Assembly: GCA_933822405.4 (NCBI GenBank)
Contig: CAKOGP040002480.1
Coordinates: 1 to 64,000 of the forward strand
DNA length: 64,000 bases
Direction of reading: 5' to 3'
DNA from: Cylindrotheca closterium
Taxonomy: Eukaryota; Bacillariophyta; Bacillariophyceae; Bacillariales; Bacillariaceae
The notes beneath the pieces were generated by a model that made no database searches, was not told the origin of the DNA, and saw only the letters and a program-made list of their open reading frames with translations. Positions 19,344 to 28,779 of the stretch are shown here, in pieces (within the stretch, counting starts at the first letter, position 1; each line of letters begins with the position of its first letter). The translations under genes were made by a program, and so were the position numbers.

Positions 19344-19743
19344 TAATGTGGCAACAACGGTTTCAGTCGTCTACTCATATGGCGATCATTCATCCGTTGG
19401 CCAGTGCTGGATATTCCGGCAGGTGTTTGAAGGCGAGGTCTATTTTGGCAAATTGCATCGCTAGAATTTAACGGCTGGTCAAGCAGGTCAAGCGGGAATC
19501 GACAGGAGATCCCGCTGGCAATGGGACCCCGTCTGTCCGTGTGTAACCCATATTTCGGAAAATTACCCCGTCTTGCAGAAACGAAATCCACGCACGTTCG
19601 TTTCACGTTTCATCATCCATCGATTGCATTGCAAATTGGTTGGAGCATCAAAACGTTGAACATTGCAGGCAGTTTGAGTAATTTCCATATTTTCTTTCAC
19701 TCGAAGTATTAATATTGCTTTTCTTGCTTCTTTCCTTCGGTCC

Positions 19744-19790
19744 TCTTGTTCTTGTTCTTGTTCTTGTTCTTGTTCTTGTTCTTGTTCTTG
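19744..19790. repeat. TTCTTG hexanucleotide microsatellite
   Basis: About eight TTCTTG units in the spacer upstream of the Asn-rich gene. Confidence 0.9.
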
Positions 19791-19976
19791 CCGGAGCAGG
19801 TGGGTCCAATTGGATTAGTTTTAGATCTAAATACGGTACCAGGTACCAGGGTACTGTAGAACAACATACAGTATTACATAAAATACGGTAATACGGTAAT
19901 ACGGTAATACGGTACAGTAGGATATCTTTGTACAATCAATCTTTGAGAATCGATTCAAAGAAGAGTTTGACACAAG

Positions 19977-20027
19977 ACAAAAGAAAAGAAAAGAAAAGAA
20001 AAGAAAAGAAAAGAAAAGAAAAGAAAA
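19977..20027. repeat. AAAAG microsatellite immediately before a start codon
   Basis: About ten AAAAG units end three bases before the ATG of the gene at 20030, so the purine tract would form the proximal 5' UTR. Confidence 0.9.
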
Positions 20028-20029
20028 CA

Positions 20030-21805
20030 ATGAAGAGCAACAATGAAAAACAACACGATGGCGATTCGGAAGGAACGCCTCTTTTGCAGCAGCAAAACCA
20101 GCCACCACAGCAGGACACAACAGTGCCAAACTACAACTACAACTACAACTACAACAATGCGTACCCTCAACCCATACCTGGACAAGTCCCGGTAGCACCT
20201 CAAATGCCAGTGACAATGCCGATGAATCCAAGCATGAATCCAAACATGAACTTAAACGGCAATGATCCTAATTCAATGGCAGTCTTTGCGACACTTGCAG
20301 CGCAATATGAGCAAGCTGGATACAATCCCTCTGATGCTGCGGCGGCAGCTGCTTCCATGACTGCCTATCAGCAACAACAGCAACAAATCTACGGTGCTAC
20401 TTCCGCATTTGGATACCCGACTCATGCGCAAGCACCGATGTATTATTCCTCGCAAGCGCAGCAAACACAACAAGCACAGCAAACACAGCAAACACACCAA
20501 TATCAAGGCATGGCAGCACCATCAACCAATCCATTACCACCAGGGCCCCCTGTTCCTTCACCCTTGTCACCCCAAGCCGCTGCTACTTCCTCACGTCCGC
20601 CAAGGTCGTCTAGAAGGGCTTCGTCTCCAATACTCACGGAAACTAATGGAAATGGAAATGGAAACAATTCTAGCTCCCTTCCGCCTTTGCAAGATATCTT
20701 CAGCAACAACAACAGCGGCAACAACGGCAACAACGATTCCGTCACAAGCTTCAACAGTGCCAGCAACAACAACAGCAACAACTCCAACTATGGATCGATT
20801 GCCCAAAACAATTCCCCGATTTGGAGTGCTCCTCCGCTTTCCACACCCCCCAACACTTCTGCGAGTGGAGGTGCCAAAAGAGTCAAGCCAGTATTGATAC
20901 GCACCTCCTCGAGCGGGGCCATTGCTCGTCTGCAAAACTCGCCCAATCCAGCTGGACGCCGGAAGCACCGTCGGAGCAGTTCAGATATGCCTGCCAATAG
21001 TCATAGACGGAATGGCTCTGTGGAGTCTCCACTCCTTCTCCCACCGAGTGGCAGTGGTCATCGACGCGCTGGATCCTTTGGAGGTGCAACTGGGAGTGGA
21101 AGTAGTGTTATCTCGGGAGGCAATCGACAAAGAGCCATGTCCTCGGGATCGAATTCCCGTCCGCGAAGAGGAAGTGGTCATCGCCGGACTGCTTCATCGG
21201 GAAGTGTGGGAACTTTTGCTTCTCAGGTCAGTACGACTAGTGTACGATCCAATATTGTCAAATCGAGCATGTTTGGTGGCTTTGATGCGCATACGGGGCA
21301 AGTGCAAATGCATTTCCCCTTTGAAGCCGTACGATTGGTCTTTGTGGACGACGAGGAAGATCCCAATTTTGCCAAACAGAATAAACGAGCGAAACAACCT
21401 CCACCCCCTGTCGATCCGCATTCAATGCTGACTCAGGGACACTTGTACATGGAAGGACGGGCATCCGATTATGACGATTTTGAGGATTATACTGACATCA
21501 CCAACGCCATCGAAGAGGGACTGACTCCTCAATGGGAGACACTGGATCGGGTACCGACAAATGAGAACAACAACTTGGACATGAATTCCATCCTCAAACC
21601 ACCAAACTACGTCTTACCTGTGAGTGCCAAGGTCTACAAGCGCTTGGTGGGAGAAATTTCCGATGCCCATTATATGCCTTGTGGATTGTTCTTTTGTGGA
21701 CACCACGAGGACGTTGCCCATCCTAGCATTACCATTGCTCTGGTCATTGTCATTTTGCTTTTCGGTTTCATGGCCTACGTGGCTTTTTTCATTGAAGGGA
21801 GTTGA
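20030..21805 (+). CDS. Asn/Gln/Ser-rich protein with a C-terminal membrane anchor
   Basis: 591 aa, single exon, from the first ATG (20030) after an AAAAG tract. The N-terminal 330 residues are low complexity: Gln runs, an Asn-Tyr repeat, Met/Pro/Asn repeats, poly-Ala and Asn-Ser runs. A basic Arg/Ser region (RRASS, HRRTASSGSVGTF) follows and could be a phosphorylation-rich zone. About residues 425-560 form the only compact-looking segment (VQMHFPFEAVRLVFVDDEED... PNYVLPVSAKVYKRLVGEIS... MPCGLFFCGHHEDVAHPS). The protein ends in one strong transmembrane helix (ITIALVIVILLFGFMAYVAF) with eight residues after it, a tail-anchor arrangement placing the bulk in the cytosol. No known domain is recognised. 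Similar proteins are likely restricted to diatoms. Confidence 0.8.
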   Translation: MKSNNEKQHDGDSEGTPLLQQQNQPPQQDTTVPNYNYNYNYNNAYPQPIPGQVPVAPQMPVTMPMNPSMNPNMNLNGNDPNSMAVFATLAAQYEQAGYNPSDAAAAAASMTAYQQQQQQIYGATSAFGYPTHAQAPMYYSSQAQQTQQAQQTQQTHQYQGMAAPSTNPLPPGPPVPSPLSPQAAATSSRPPRSSRRASSPILTETNGNGNGNNSSSLPPLQDIFSNNNSGNNGNNDSVTSFNSASNNNSNNSNYGSIAQNNSPIWSAPPLSTPPNTSASGGAKRVKPVLIRTSSSGAIARLQNSPNPAGRRKHRRSSSDMPANSHRRNGSVESPLLLPPSGSGHRRAGSFGGATGSGSSVISGGNRQRAMSSGSNSRPRRGSGHRRTASSGSVGTFASQVSTTSVRSNIVKSSMFGGFDAHTGQVQMHFPFEAVRLVFVDDEEDPNFAKQNKRAKQPPPPVDPHSMLTQGHLYMEGRASDYDDFEDYTDITNAIEEGLTPQWETLDRVPTNENNNLDMNSILKPPNYVLPVSAKVYKRLVGEISDAHYMPCGLFFCGHHEDVAHPSITIALVIVILLFGFMAYVAFFIEGS

Positions 21806-22063
21806 GCCGAATACAATAGCACGAAAGCACGAAGAAAAAAGTCACACCCATTGCAATGTTAAAAATAAAATAGTTCACAATTCATTGAAATCTGAGCAGG
21901 AAGATATTTCGTAATCCTGCTTTTACTTGAGTTGCAGTAGAGTCCTACATGTTTGTCCGCTCAATAAATATGTTTCCCTATTACTGTAAATAATGGATCA
22001 AGAAATAGTAACTAATTTGATCATTATCAACCCCCAAGGTTCGGCTCTTGCCTTTGCACGACA

Positions 22064-23035
22064 TTACAAAAAGTTGGAATGCTTGGCCGCGTTGGCCAAA
22101 AATTTGGATGATGAATCTTGAATCTGAATCTGTGGTTCATTTTGCTCCAATTTCATGCGCGTCAATTCCTTTTCCAATTGCCGAACCTTCCCCTGTGTGT
22201 TCTTTAAATCCTGGAGTGTGTGTTGCAAGACCGAAGAGGCCGTCGATTTCCATTTGGTTTGCAATTGTTGAATTTCCGTCGAGTGAGCCGCCTTGGTTTG
22301 CACCAATTCTTGCTCCAACTTTTGGTTCTTGGACTTCCAGTGAATCAGACGACGATGATATTTCAAACTGTCGTTGCAGATTCGATCGCGAAGCTGGAAT
22401 TCACTCCAAGCGCGATTATTTTGGAGTTCAGAGTATCTGGCATGGAGAGACCTGTACTCTTCCTTCCAATCTTGAGTTCCGCCGACAGTTGTCTCCAATC
22501 CAAGTTGGGCTTCGTGTTGAGAAGAATTGGGAGGGGTTTCAGACTCAAACCCAGACCACGAGGTAGATGTATCGTTCTCTGCTGATCCTTGCTGCTGCTG
22601 TTGCTGTTGTTGTTGCTGCTGCACCACCATCAGTTGTTCCACCTGTTCTTTTTGCTGGTGAATGACTTGCTTACAAGCTCGCAACTCATCTTGCAAATTG
22701 ATAATGAGATTAACTTCTTCCAATTCGTATTGCTGTTGACTCAATTCCACCCGTAAGGAACTAATTTCTGATTTTGCAGCTGCCAATTCCGCTCGTAAGG
22801 CCGAGACATCGTGTTGGTCTCCATGAGAAGCGGGTCGTTCATGTTGAGGACGTGTTGGCAAGAGCTGACGTGTTGGGGAACTCTGGCTTTGTCCAATGGT
22901 AATGGCGCTATCGTTGCCAGTTTCACGATCGTCCTTGGTTTCGCCAGCCATTATTAGGTCTTTGTCATGCCTCATCTGCCTTTGATTCAAATAATTGCCG
23001 TTGCTGGTCGTGCCGGTAGATGCTTGAGGTGCCAT
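22064..23035 (-). CDS. Coiled-coil protein, poly-Gln containing
   Basis: 323 aa, single exon, ATG at 23035. The first 75 residues are polar and disordered. From about residue 75 to 315 there are long heptad-like stretches (LRAELAAAKSEISSLRVELS, QKLEQELVQTKAAHSTEIQQ, LKNTQGKVRQLEKELTRMKL), interrupted by a poly-Gln tract encoded by a CTG-type repeat. This predicts an extended coiled coil, compatible with a structural or scaffolding role in the cytosol or at the cytoskeleton. No catalytic domain or targeting peptide is seen. Its 3' end converges on the neighbouring plus-strand gene with about 260 bp between stops. Confidence 0.78.
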   Translation of the reverse strand: MAPQASTGTTSNGNYLNQRQMRHDKDLIMAGETKDDRETGNDSAITIGQSQSSPTRQLLPTRPQHERPASHGDQHDVSALRAELAAAKSEISSLRVELSQQQYELEEVNLIINLQDELRACKQVIHQQKEQVEQLMVVQQQQQQQQQQQGSAENDTSTSWSGFESETPPNSSQHEAQLGLETTVGGTQDWKEEYRSLHARYSELQNNRAWSEFQLRDRICNDSLKYHRRLIHWKSKNQKLEQELVQTKAAHSTEIQQLQTKWKSTASSVLQHTLQDLKNTQGKVRQLEKELTRMKLEQNEPQIQIQDSSSKFLANAAKHSNFL

Positions 23036-23971
23036 GCCTTTTTACTTGTATTTTCACTATGGCTTTCAATTCGATTGCTGATTGGGATTAGGATTGAGAT
23101 GGGAAGCAGCTGACTTTCTGAGAGCGCGAGTGTGAGTCTGTAATTATCAGCGTTTGCTCTCTTGGTGATTGTCGCAATTTTGACAATCTTGGCAATTTTG
23201 GCAATCCTGGCAATCCTGGCAATCTTGGCGTTGATGATTCTAATATACTACAGTACAGACTATCGTACAGTACGAGTACGAGTACGAGTATGGTTTCTCT
23301 CAGCTCTTTCTGTCACTCCACAAAATTACATTGAGGGAATATTTTCTGTCCCGTTGGCGTCATTTTGAACCTCAGTAGAAGAGGTACACGCGCACAATAC
23401 GTGTACGTAAGCGCGGTACTAAAAAATAAATAACGGTCCTACTTTTCGGTGGTGCCAATGGTACAGTCTGGTATACCGTACAATCTGGTATACCGTACAA
23501 GTGTACCATGCATGGCAGATGGCGATCAAGCACTCTACTCGAGGAAGTTTCTGACCGAAAACTCCAAGAATTCTGCAACTGCCTGTATCACCGCAATAAT
23601 AATACATGTATTATTAATATATGCTACAGTACAGTACACGTACTGTATTGTCATATCACCATACCAGTTCATATAGTATCGAACTGTACGCTGTATCCAT
23701 GCATTGGTGGTTGTTTTGGACCATTCATTCTATGCACTGTAAATAGTCCACCACTGTGTGTTTCAAAATAGCTCTGACGATGCTGGGGTTCCATCCGAGT
23801 TCCGTTAGCAGCCTGCTCCAATTTGATGAAATCTTTTTTTCCATCAGTGGCCGGTTGATCACACAGGTGGGTTTGTGGCATGTGTCGTACTACCAAAGCA
23901 TGCAGTAGTAGGGACCAGCATATATTCAATCTGTTTGACTGCCGCATACGTCCGATGCTATTTATCGATCA
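23036..23971. other. Intergenic, short tandem repeats
   Basis: Contains a degenerate 9-bp array (TTGGCAATC/T, about 23175-23232) and several GTACAGTAC/GGTATACCGTAC palindromes (23250-23500 and 23620-23650). No gene supported. Confidence 0.5.
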
Positions 23972-24883
23972 TCACTTGAACTCCTCTCCCTCGTTCTCGT
24001 TTGGATTCCATGGTTTGAATTCCTTTGGCTTGACCCATTTGCTTCGCCCCGTCCCAACTGAGGAAGATTTGCGTTTATAGCTACTAGCGTTCTTACTGCC
24101 AGCCTCTAAATACTCTCCTCTTTTCACATTTACCCCTTGTGGATGTCCCAATTCCCGGGAATGGTATTGGTGTCTCGGAGTTTTTGCTGGAGGTGCCGGT
24201 CGCACCCTAGCTTGGCCCGCCACATCAGTTCGATCCAGGGCAATTCTATCCCCTTGGCGCCAAATCGTTAATCTCCAGTCTTCAAGGGAGGCATCATTGG
24301 CTTCAGAGTCTTTTGGAGGTACCAGTGTTTCGTAAGCCTTGACCAGTTTTTGAAATTTCAGCTGTGCTTGTTCGGGCGAATCAGTGGTATTCAGATCGGG
24401 ATGTAACTCTCGAGCCTTTACAAGAAACGCCTTTTTGATTTCAGCCGATGTGGCACCGTCTCCCCATTGCAACCCCAATAGCTCGTAGGGGTCATTATCT
24501 TTGGTCACCTTTCCATTCGTAAAGTAGGTTCGACGGCTTGTTGTCAACTGCGATTGTTGGAGAGGATTGTTTCGCAGCACACACACACCAGAATGCTCCT
24601 GCGGCAGATGTAAGGAGAATGGCTTCGACTTGAGGTGATTACGCCCTTGTGACTGATGTCGCAGCGATGGAAAGCAACAGTTCTGTCGGGACAAGGATTG
24701 GAAAGATGAGGCGGTTGTAAAATTATTCCTCACAACAGACGAGTGCATAGCCATCGCTTTGGCAGGTTGCGAAACTTGTGTCGAAACTTGTGCTAGTCCT
24801 ACTTCCGTTGAGACTGCATCAGAATAGCTCGCCCGTAAGTGCTTCGAGGATAAAGGTACCCTCCGAGACAATATGGGAAACAT
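23972..24883 (-). CDS. J-domain (DnaJ-like) protein, probably mitochondrial
   Basis: 303 aa, single exon, ATG at 24883. A J domain lies at about residues 128-197: NDPYELLGLQWGDGATSAEI, then AFLVKARELHPDLN with the diagnostic HPD near 160, then KLVKAYETL. J proteins stimulate the ATPase of Hsp70 partners through HPD. The N terminus (MFPILSRRVPLSSKHLRASY) is basic, Ser-rich and lacks acidic residues, as in mitochondrial presequences. There is no Gly/Phe or zinc-finger region, so it is a class III (type C) J protein. The C-terminal 100 residues are basic and unassigned. A plastid location is less likely because no hydrophobic signal peptide is present. Confidence 0.85.
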   Translation of the reverse strand: MFPILSRRVPLSSKHLRASYSDAVSTEVGLAQVSTQVSQPAKAMAMHSSVVRNNFTTASSFQSLSRQNCCFPSLRHQSQGRNHLKSKPFSLHLPQEHSGVCVLRNNPLQQSQLTTSRRTYFTNGKVTKDNDPYELLGLQWGDGATSAEIKKAFLVKARELHPDLNTTDSPEQAQLKFQKLVKAYETLVPPKDSEANDASLEDWRLTIWRQGDRIALDRTDVAGQARVRPAPPAKTPRHQYHSRELGHPQGVNVKRGEYLEAGSKNASSYKRKSSSVGTGRSKWVKPKEFKPWNPNENEGEEFK

Positions 24884-25436
24884 CTTTCTGTTGATGGTGA
24901 ATACAGTACAGAATGAATTATTGTGAGAGTTGTGATTTGTAAGAATTGTGAGTCAGTCGTCGATGATTTTATTTTGTCGTCAAGAATATAGATTTCACAT
25001 TATGTCTGAGTGATGTCGAACCGAAGTCGAACCAGTCATACGTTTCGTATCCAGCATGGAGCATCATTCATTTTCACATTTCTCATTTCGTTATTCATTT
25101 CATCGTGCCACTACTGTACGGTAGTACCAGATAAACTGCTGCAATATTTTCTTCTCTTAACACTTGCATGGCAAAAGGAGGAGTAAGGAGTACGAGTCAT
25201 TCATCTCCACTTGGATACTTGGGACCCCTTGCAGCTTGCAGATTGTTGTTTTATAAATTAGCCCAGGCAGAATGCTTGCTTGCCGGGAAGATGAGGTGCA
25301 CCCCCATCAAAAGCATACTAGTATAACATGACCATTTCCTGCCTCGTCCTCTACCTATTTCAAAAAGAGGTCGTTATTATATTATTTTTTTTAGCTAGGA
25401 TTAGTTATTTTAAAAGAAATCAACAGGTACGGTATA
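24884..25436. other. Intergenic, no gene seen
   Basis: AT-rich spacer between two minus-strand genes, presumably the promoter of the J-protein gene and the 3' flank of the next. No repeat or RNA gene is recognised. Confidence 0.45.
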
Positions 25437-26000
25437 TTATTCTGCTAGGGTCGAGTCTGGAAAATCAATCAAATGTTTTTCCAGTGTGGCTTCACTCTTT
25501 TCCAAAGCTTCTTCCGCCTGTTGCAACAATTGGTCTGCTTCATCTGATGCTGCCAGTGCTTTATTGAGTAGATTTCCCGCATCTAAACTGGATTTTGCCA
25601 CAGCATCACCCTCAGCCAGAGTTTCCATGGTAATCGGTGTTTTCGATACATTGTTCTCTTTGATTTTAGCATCGACTTCCTGTGCACGGGCACTGGATGC
25701 TTCCGCTTCTTCTTCTGCCCTATCTGATAAGGCATTGGCAGTTTTGCGAGCCTCTAGAGCTTTGGCCCACAATTCTTCGGCTTCTTCAACCGCTTTGATG
25801 ACATCGTCTTCGGTGACTAGGAACAAGGACGTATGACGATGACGATGATGATGACGATGATGATGACGATGACGATGATGTGATTGTTGTGGGTGCCCTT
25901 GTAGTAGCTGTAAGGGATGCAATGTGGAGAACGACCGAACGCTCTCACACAGAAAGGCAAGAAGTATTAGGATGCATGTCTGTATTCTTCTATCCGCCAT
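25437..26000 (-). CDS. Plastid-targeted His-rich coiled-coil protein
   Basis: 187 aa, ATG at 26000. The N terminus is a signal peptide (MADRRIQTCILILLAFLCESVRS) with Phe right at the predicted cleavage point (SVRS|FSTLHP). This matches the diatom bipartite plastid pre-sequence rule (ASAF-like motif). A His/Arg repeat (about residues 40-57, from GATGAC triplets) follows, and then, from about residue 65 to the end, an Ala/Glu/Lys-rich helix (VEEAEELWAKALEARKTANA) predicted as coiled coil. The His tract could bind metal ions, but the mature form may lose it with the transit peptide. No enzyme motif is recognised. Function unknown. Confidence 0.75.
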   Translation of the reverse strand: MADRRIQTCILILLAFLCESVRSFSTLHPLQLLQGHPQQSHHRHRHHHRHHHRHRHTSLFLVTEDDVIKAVEEAEELWAKALEARKTANALSDRAEEEAEASSARAQEVDAKIKENNVSKTPITMETLAEGDAVAKSSLDAGNLLNKALAASDEADQLLQQAEEALEKSEATLEKHLIDFPDSTLAE

Positions 26001-26971
26001 GCTGATAATGATAATGCTTCAGTATATCGTCGTTTGCCGCACTCACTGAATGATACTGTATGTTTGCAATGAAGATGATAGATGATGATCGATTGAGTGT
26101 GTGCACCAAATCACATCCATTATCCTTCATCATGCGCATGCGATGCGATGCGATGGATGCGATGCGACGTCACTCATTCGTTTGAATAGCACGATACGAT
26201 TGATTCAATTGATTGATTGATTGATTCGACTAACACCATCTTCTACTTTTTACTTTTGCTATTCCGTTGGGGAAGAGAGAGAAATTTTGGGAAAGCTATT
26301 CGCCGCATGCAAGATATGGTGGTATCTTTTTTCGCAGTAGGAAGCAGTAATGACCTCTACGATAGTCACTGATACTTAGATAGGTGCCTGCCTGAATGAA
26401 ATGCGGAATATGTGCAATCCTGCACAGAGAAAGGACTTAGTGCTATTCGAACGAACTTATTATGTAAAACCTAGTATGTATTTCCAAACCTTGCTTCGAA
26501 GGGGTGCAATACAACTTTCAAAGATTTCGAGACCGACAAGATCCAAAGGCGAAAAATATCGCTTATTTGATAGAAAAAAAGCGCGTTCGATCCTTCGGCA
26601 GTTCTTCAATTTTTGTGGTTCAACCTTTGGTCGAACGAGCAAAAATACGTAATATCACGTACGAGTACCTGTACCCGGTACCGGGATTTTTATGAAGAAT
26701 AAAATATTGATTCTCCTCGGCGGTGTGTGCATGCAGTGTACAACATCGTATCTCAATACCGGTAGATTGAACTCGTTCTGAACTAGCACTCATATCTGCT
26801 CTACTGTAGGTCCGAAGCAACCACTCTATCAGAGCGGTACATTATCAATCTCAGTCAATCTCAGTCAATCTCAGTCACAAGCTGAAAGCAAGATCAACAT
26901 TCCACAGTCAACATTCCACAGTCAACATTCCACAGTCAACAGTCAACAGTCAACATTCGACATTCGACATC
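26001..26971. other. Divergent intergenic region with short tandem repeats
   Basis: Shared upstream region of the minus-strand plastid gene and the plus-strand gene at 26972. It holds GATGCGATGC (near 26145), GATTGATTGATT (near 26210), three AATCTCAGTC units (26847-26876) and three ACATTCCACAGTCA units (26898-26939) just before the ATG. A GTACCTGTACCCGGTACCGG cluster lies near 26661. No gene supported. Confidence 0.55.
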
Positions 26972-27787
26972 ATGACCAGCATCGACATTCAGAACCTCCA
27001 AGACTTCAGGACCTCCTGGAACAACCCAAGCGCCAATGATGGCAGCAAGAGCCCAAGAAGCGTCGACGATTCCGTCTTTCACGTTTGGCAGAAGCCTGAT
27101 ACTGGCTTTCACGATCTAAAAATTAGATTTGAAGACCAGATGTTTGGCGGTCACAGCAGCTTGGATTCTGACATTCACGTTGACGCTGACATTGACAACG
27201 TTGACAACGTTGACATTAACACAGCCATCAACACCGCCATTAGCATTGACATTGGCGAAACCATCGTCTTTGACAATCACAGTGACGATGACGATGATGT
27301 CATCATGCAGATCGACGAAAACGAAGGCTTGCTCAACTTGAATGAGTATTACGATTCAATTTCCAACGATGTGGGTCGTCCGCAAGAACTATTGGCCGAT
27401 GCCGTGTTGACCAACGTTTCCACTGCTGCTGATGATGACACCAATTCATTCTTTTCGTGTGAAAGCAGTGACACGCATGACCGCAGGACAGCTTCCATAT
27501 ACCCTTTTCAACATCATCATCATCAACAACAAGAACAACAGCAGTTCCAAGAATCTCTTCACAAACTCAACCAGAGCATGAAGAAGTCCCAAGCAACTCG
27601 AAAGTCGCTCTATGCCAAGACACCCAAGCTTAAGGATTACCAAAGGTCTTCGACTGTTCGCAACGTTCTGCATCGAATCGAGTACTCGAGTCGTCAAATC
27701 GACTCTTTCTATCATCATTCGACATCACCAGCGTCGTCGTCATCATCATCAGCAAAAACAAGAATGATGACGACCTCCATTTCATGA
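26972..27787 (+). CDS. Hypothetical protein with SxKxSxxTR motif region
   Basis: 271 aa, single exon, ATG at 26972. The first half is acidic, with an Asp/Asn/Val repeat (DADIDNVDNVDINTAINTAI) and a DDDDD run. A His/Gln low-complexity block (about 178-192) precedes the best conserved-looking segment, about residues 195-245: ESLHKLNQSMKKSQATRKSL and SSTVRNVLHRIEYSSRQIDS. Comparable Leu/Ser/Arg segments occur in numerous small diatom proteins of unknown role; this is from memory and not tested. The C terminus is a Ser run. No signal peptide or membrane segment is seen. Nuclear or cytosolic location assumed. Confidence 0.72.
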   Translation: MTSIDIQNLQDFRTSWNNPSANDGSKSPRSVDDSVFHVWQKPDTGFHDLKIRFEDQMFGGHSSLDSDIHVDADIDNVDNVDINTAINTAISIDIGETIVFDNHSDDDDDVIMQIDENEGLLNLNEYYDSISNDVGRPQELLADAVLTNVSTAADDDTNSFFSCESSDTHDRRTASIYPFQHHHHQQQEQQQFQESLHKLNQSMKKSQATRKSLYAKTPKLKDYQRSSTVRNVLHRIEYSSRQIDSFYHHSTSPASSSSSSAKTRMMTTSIS

Positions 27788-28779
27788 TTTGTCTGGGGCA
27801 ATCACACGGCACCGTTCCGTTAATCGAAAGATACCAAGATGTCTCTTCGATTCTTTCCTTTTTTCATTGCTTTCCGATTCTTCTCCTCTGTCCTTCCACC
27901 ATCACTGTTCACTAGTTTCTATCTAATTATTCTGCCAGTCCAGATCTAGCGCATATTAATAATACCTCAAGACACGACGAGAAATCACGTTAATTCAGTT
28001 TTTAATTCAATCTAACATAGGAATAGGATATTAAAACAGTCGTGTATATCAATTACACAACACCAAAACAACGACTTGAACACTCCTATCATCACCTGAT
28101 TTATTTATCACTCTCTTTTCCTTGCATGGCACATTGGCATGAAATACCGTCTGAAATTAAGAAGACAATAATGCAGTTATTGCAAATCGGCGAGGATGTT
28201 CAAGCCAAGCTTGGCTTATTCTAAATTTGCCCAGTTTATGAGTACAATTCAAAATAGCTAGGACTACAGTGGTATGGCAATCTTCGAATTTAGTAGGAAT
28301 GAAAATTTCGTCGCATGGACTATTGTGTTTGCTGACGGTGGTCCTCAGGGCCCAAGTGCCGTAATCACAGCCTTGACTGGCTCGAGGAGGAATAGACCTA
28401 CAGCATTCATAGCCTGAATGCCCTCTGAAACCACCAGCAACTCGCCACTCATTGCATGGTCCGTTCAGTTCAAAATGACTTCATACAGGCCTGTTGCTTC
28501 CTGCAACTGTCAAACGAGTGTCTCCCTTCCATGACATGCGCAAGTACGATACATATCACCCTGACACAGCTTATCTGAGCAGGCTTGCATTTTTGTCACC
28601 GTGTGACGTAGCTTAGCGTAGCTTCTCATTTCTCCACCCACATTCCATTCTAAATGCGATCAAGGGATGTATAGACTCCGGGTCTGCATCGAGAAAGTTT
28701 GGGCTATGGATCGCTTCCGAATTGCTGTTGCCTCTCGGACGGAAGTCAACAAATTTATTCGCGTCTCAACTTCGCTTGG
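27788..28779. other. Intergenic with an unassigned Cys-rich open frame
   Basis: Mostly AT-rich 3' flanks of two convergent genes. On the minus strand one frame is open from 28480 to 28157 (107 codons, no ATG). It contains seven or more Cys (GYECCRSIPPRASQGCDYGT). It could be an exon, a relic or chance. No other signal is seen. Confidence 0.35.

Larger units (their letters stand above)
18230..20029. other. Repeat-rich intergenic region
   Basis: Divergent spacer between the carrier gene and the Asn-rich gene. It contains two 30-bp palindromic arrays (18611-18716 and 19236-19343), a TTCTTG array and a AAAAG array (all listed separately). No other gene is supported. Confidence 0.6.

Noticed and set aside
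22048..22585. Plus-strand frames opposite the coiled-coil gene
   Set aside because: Antisense shadows of heptad-coding sequence; no start context or motif.
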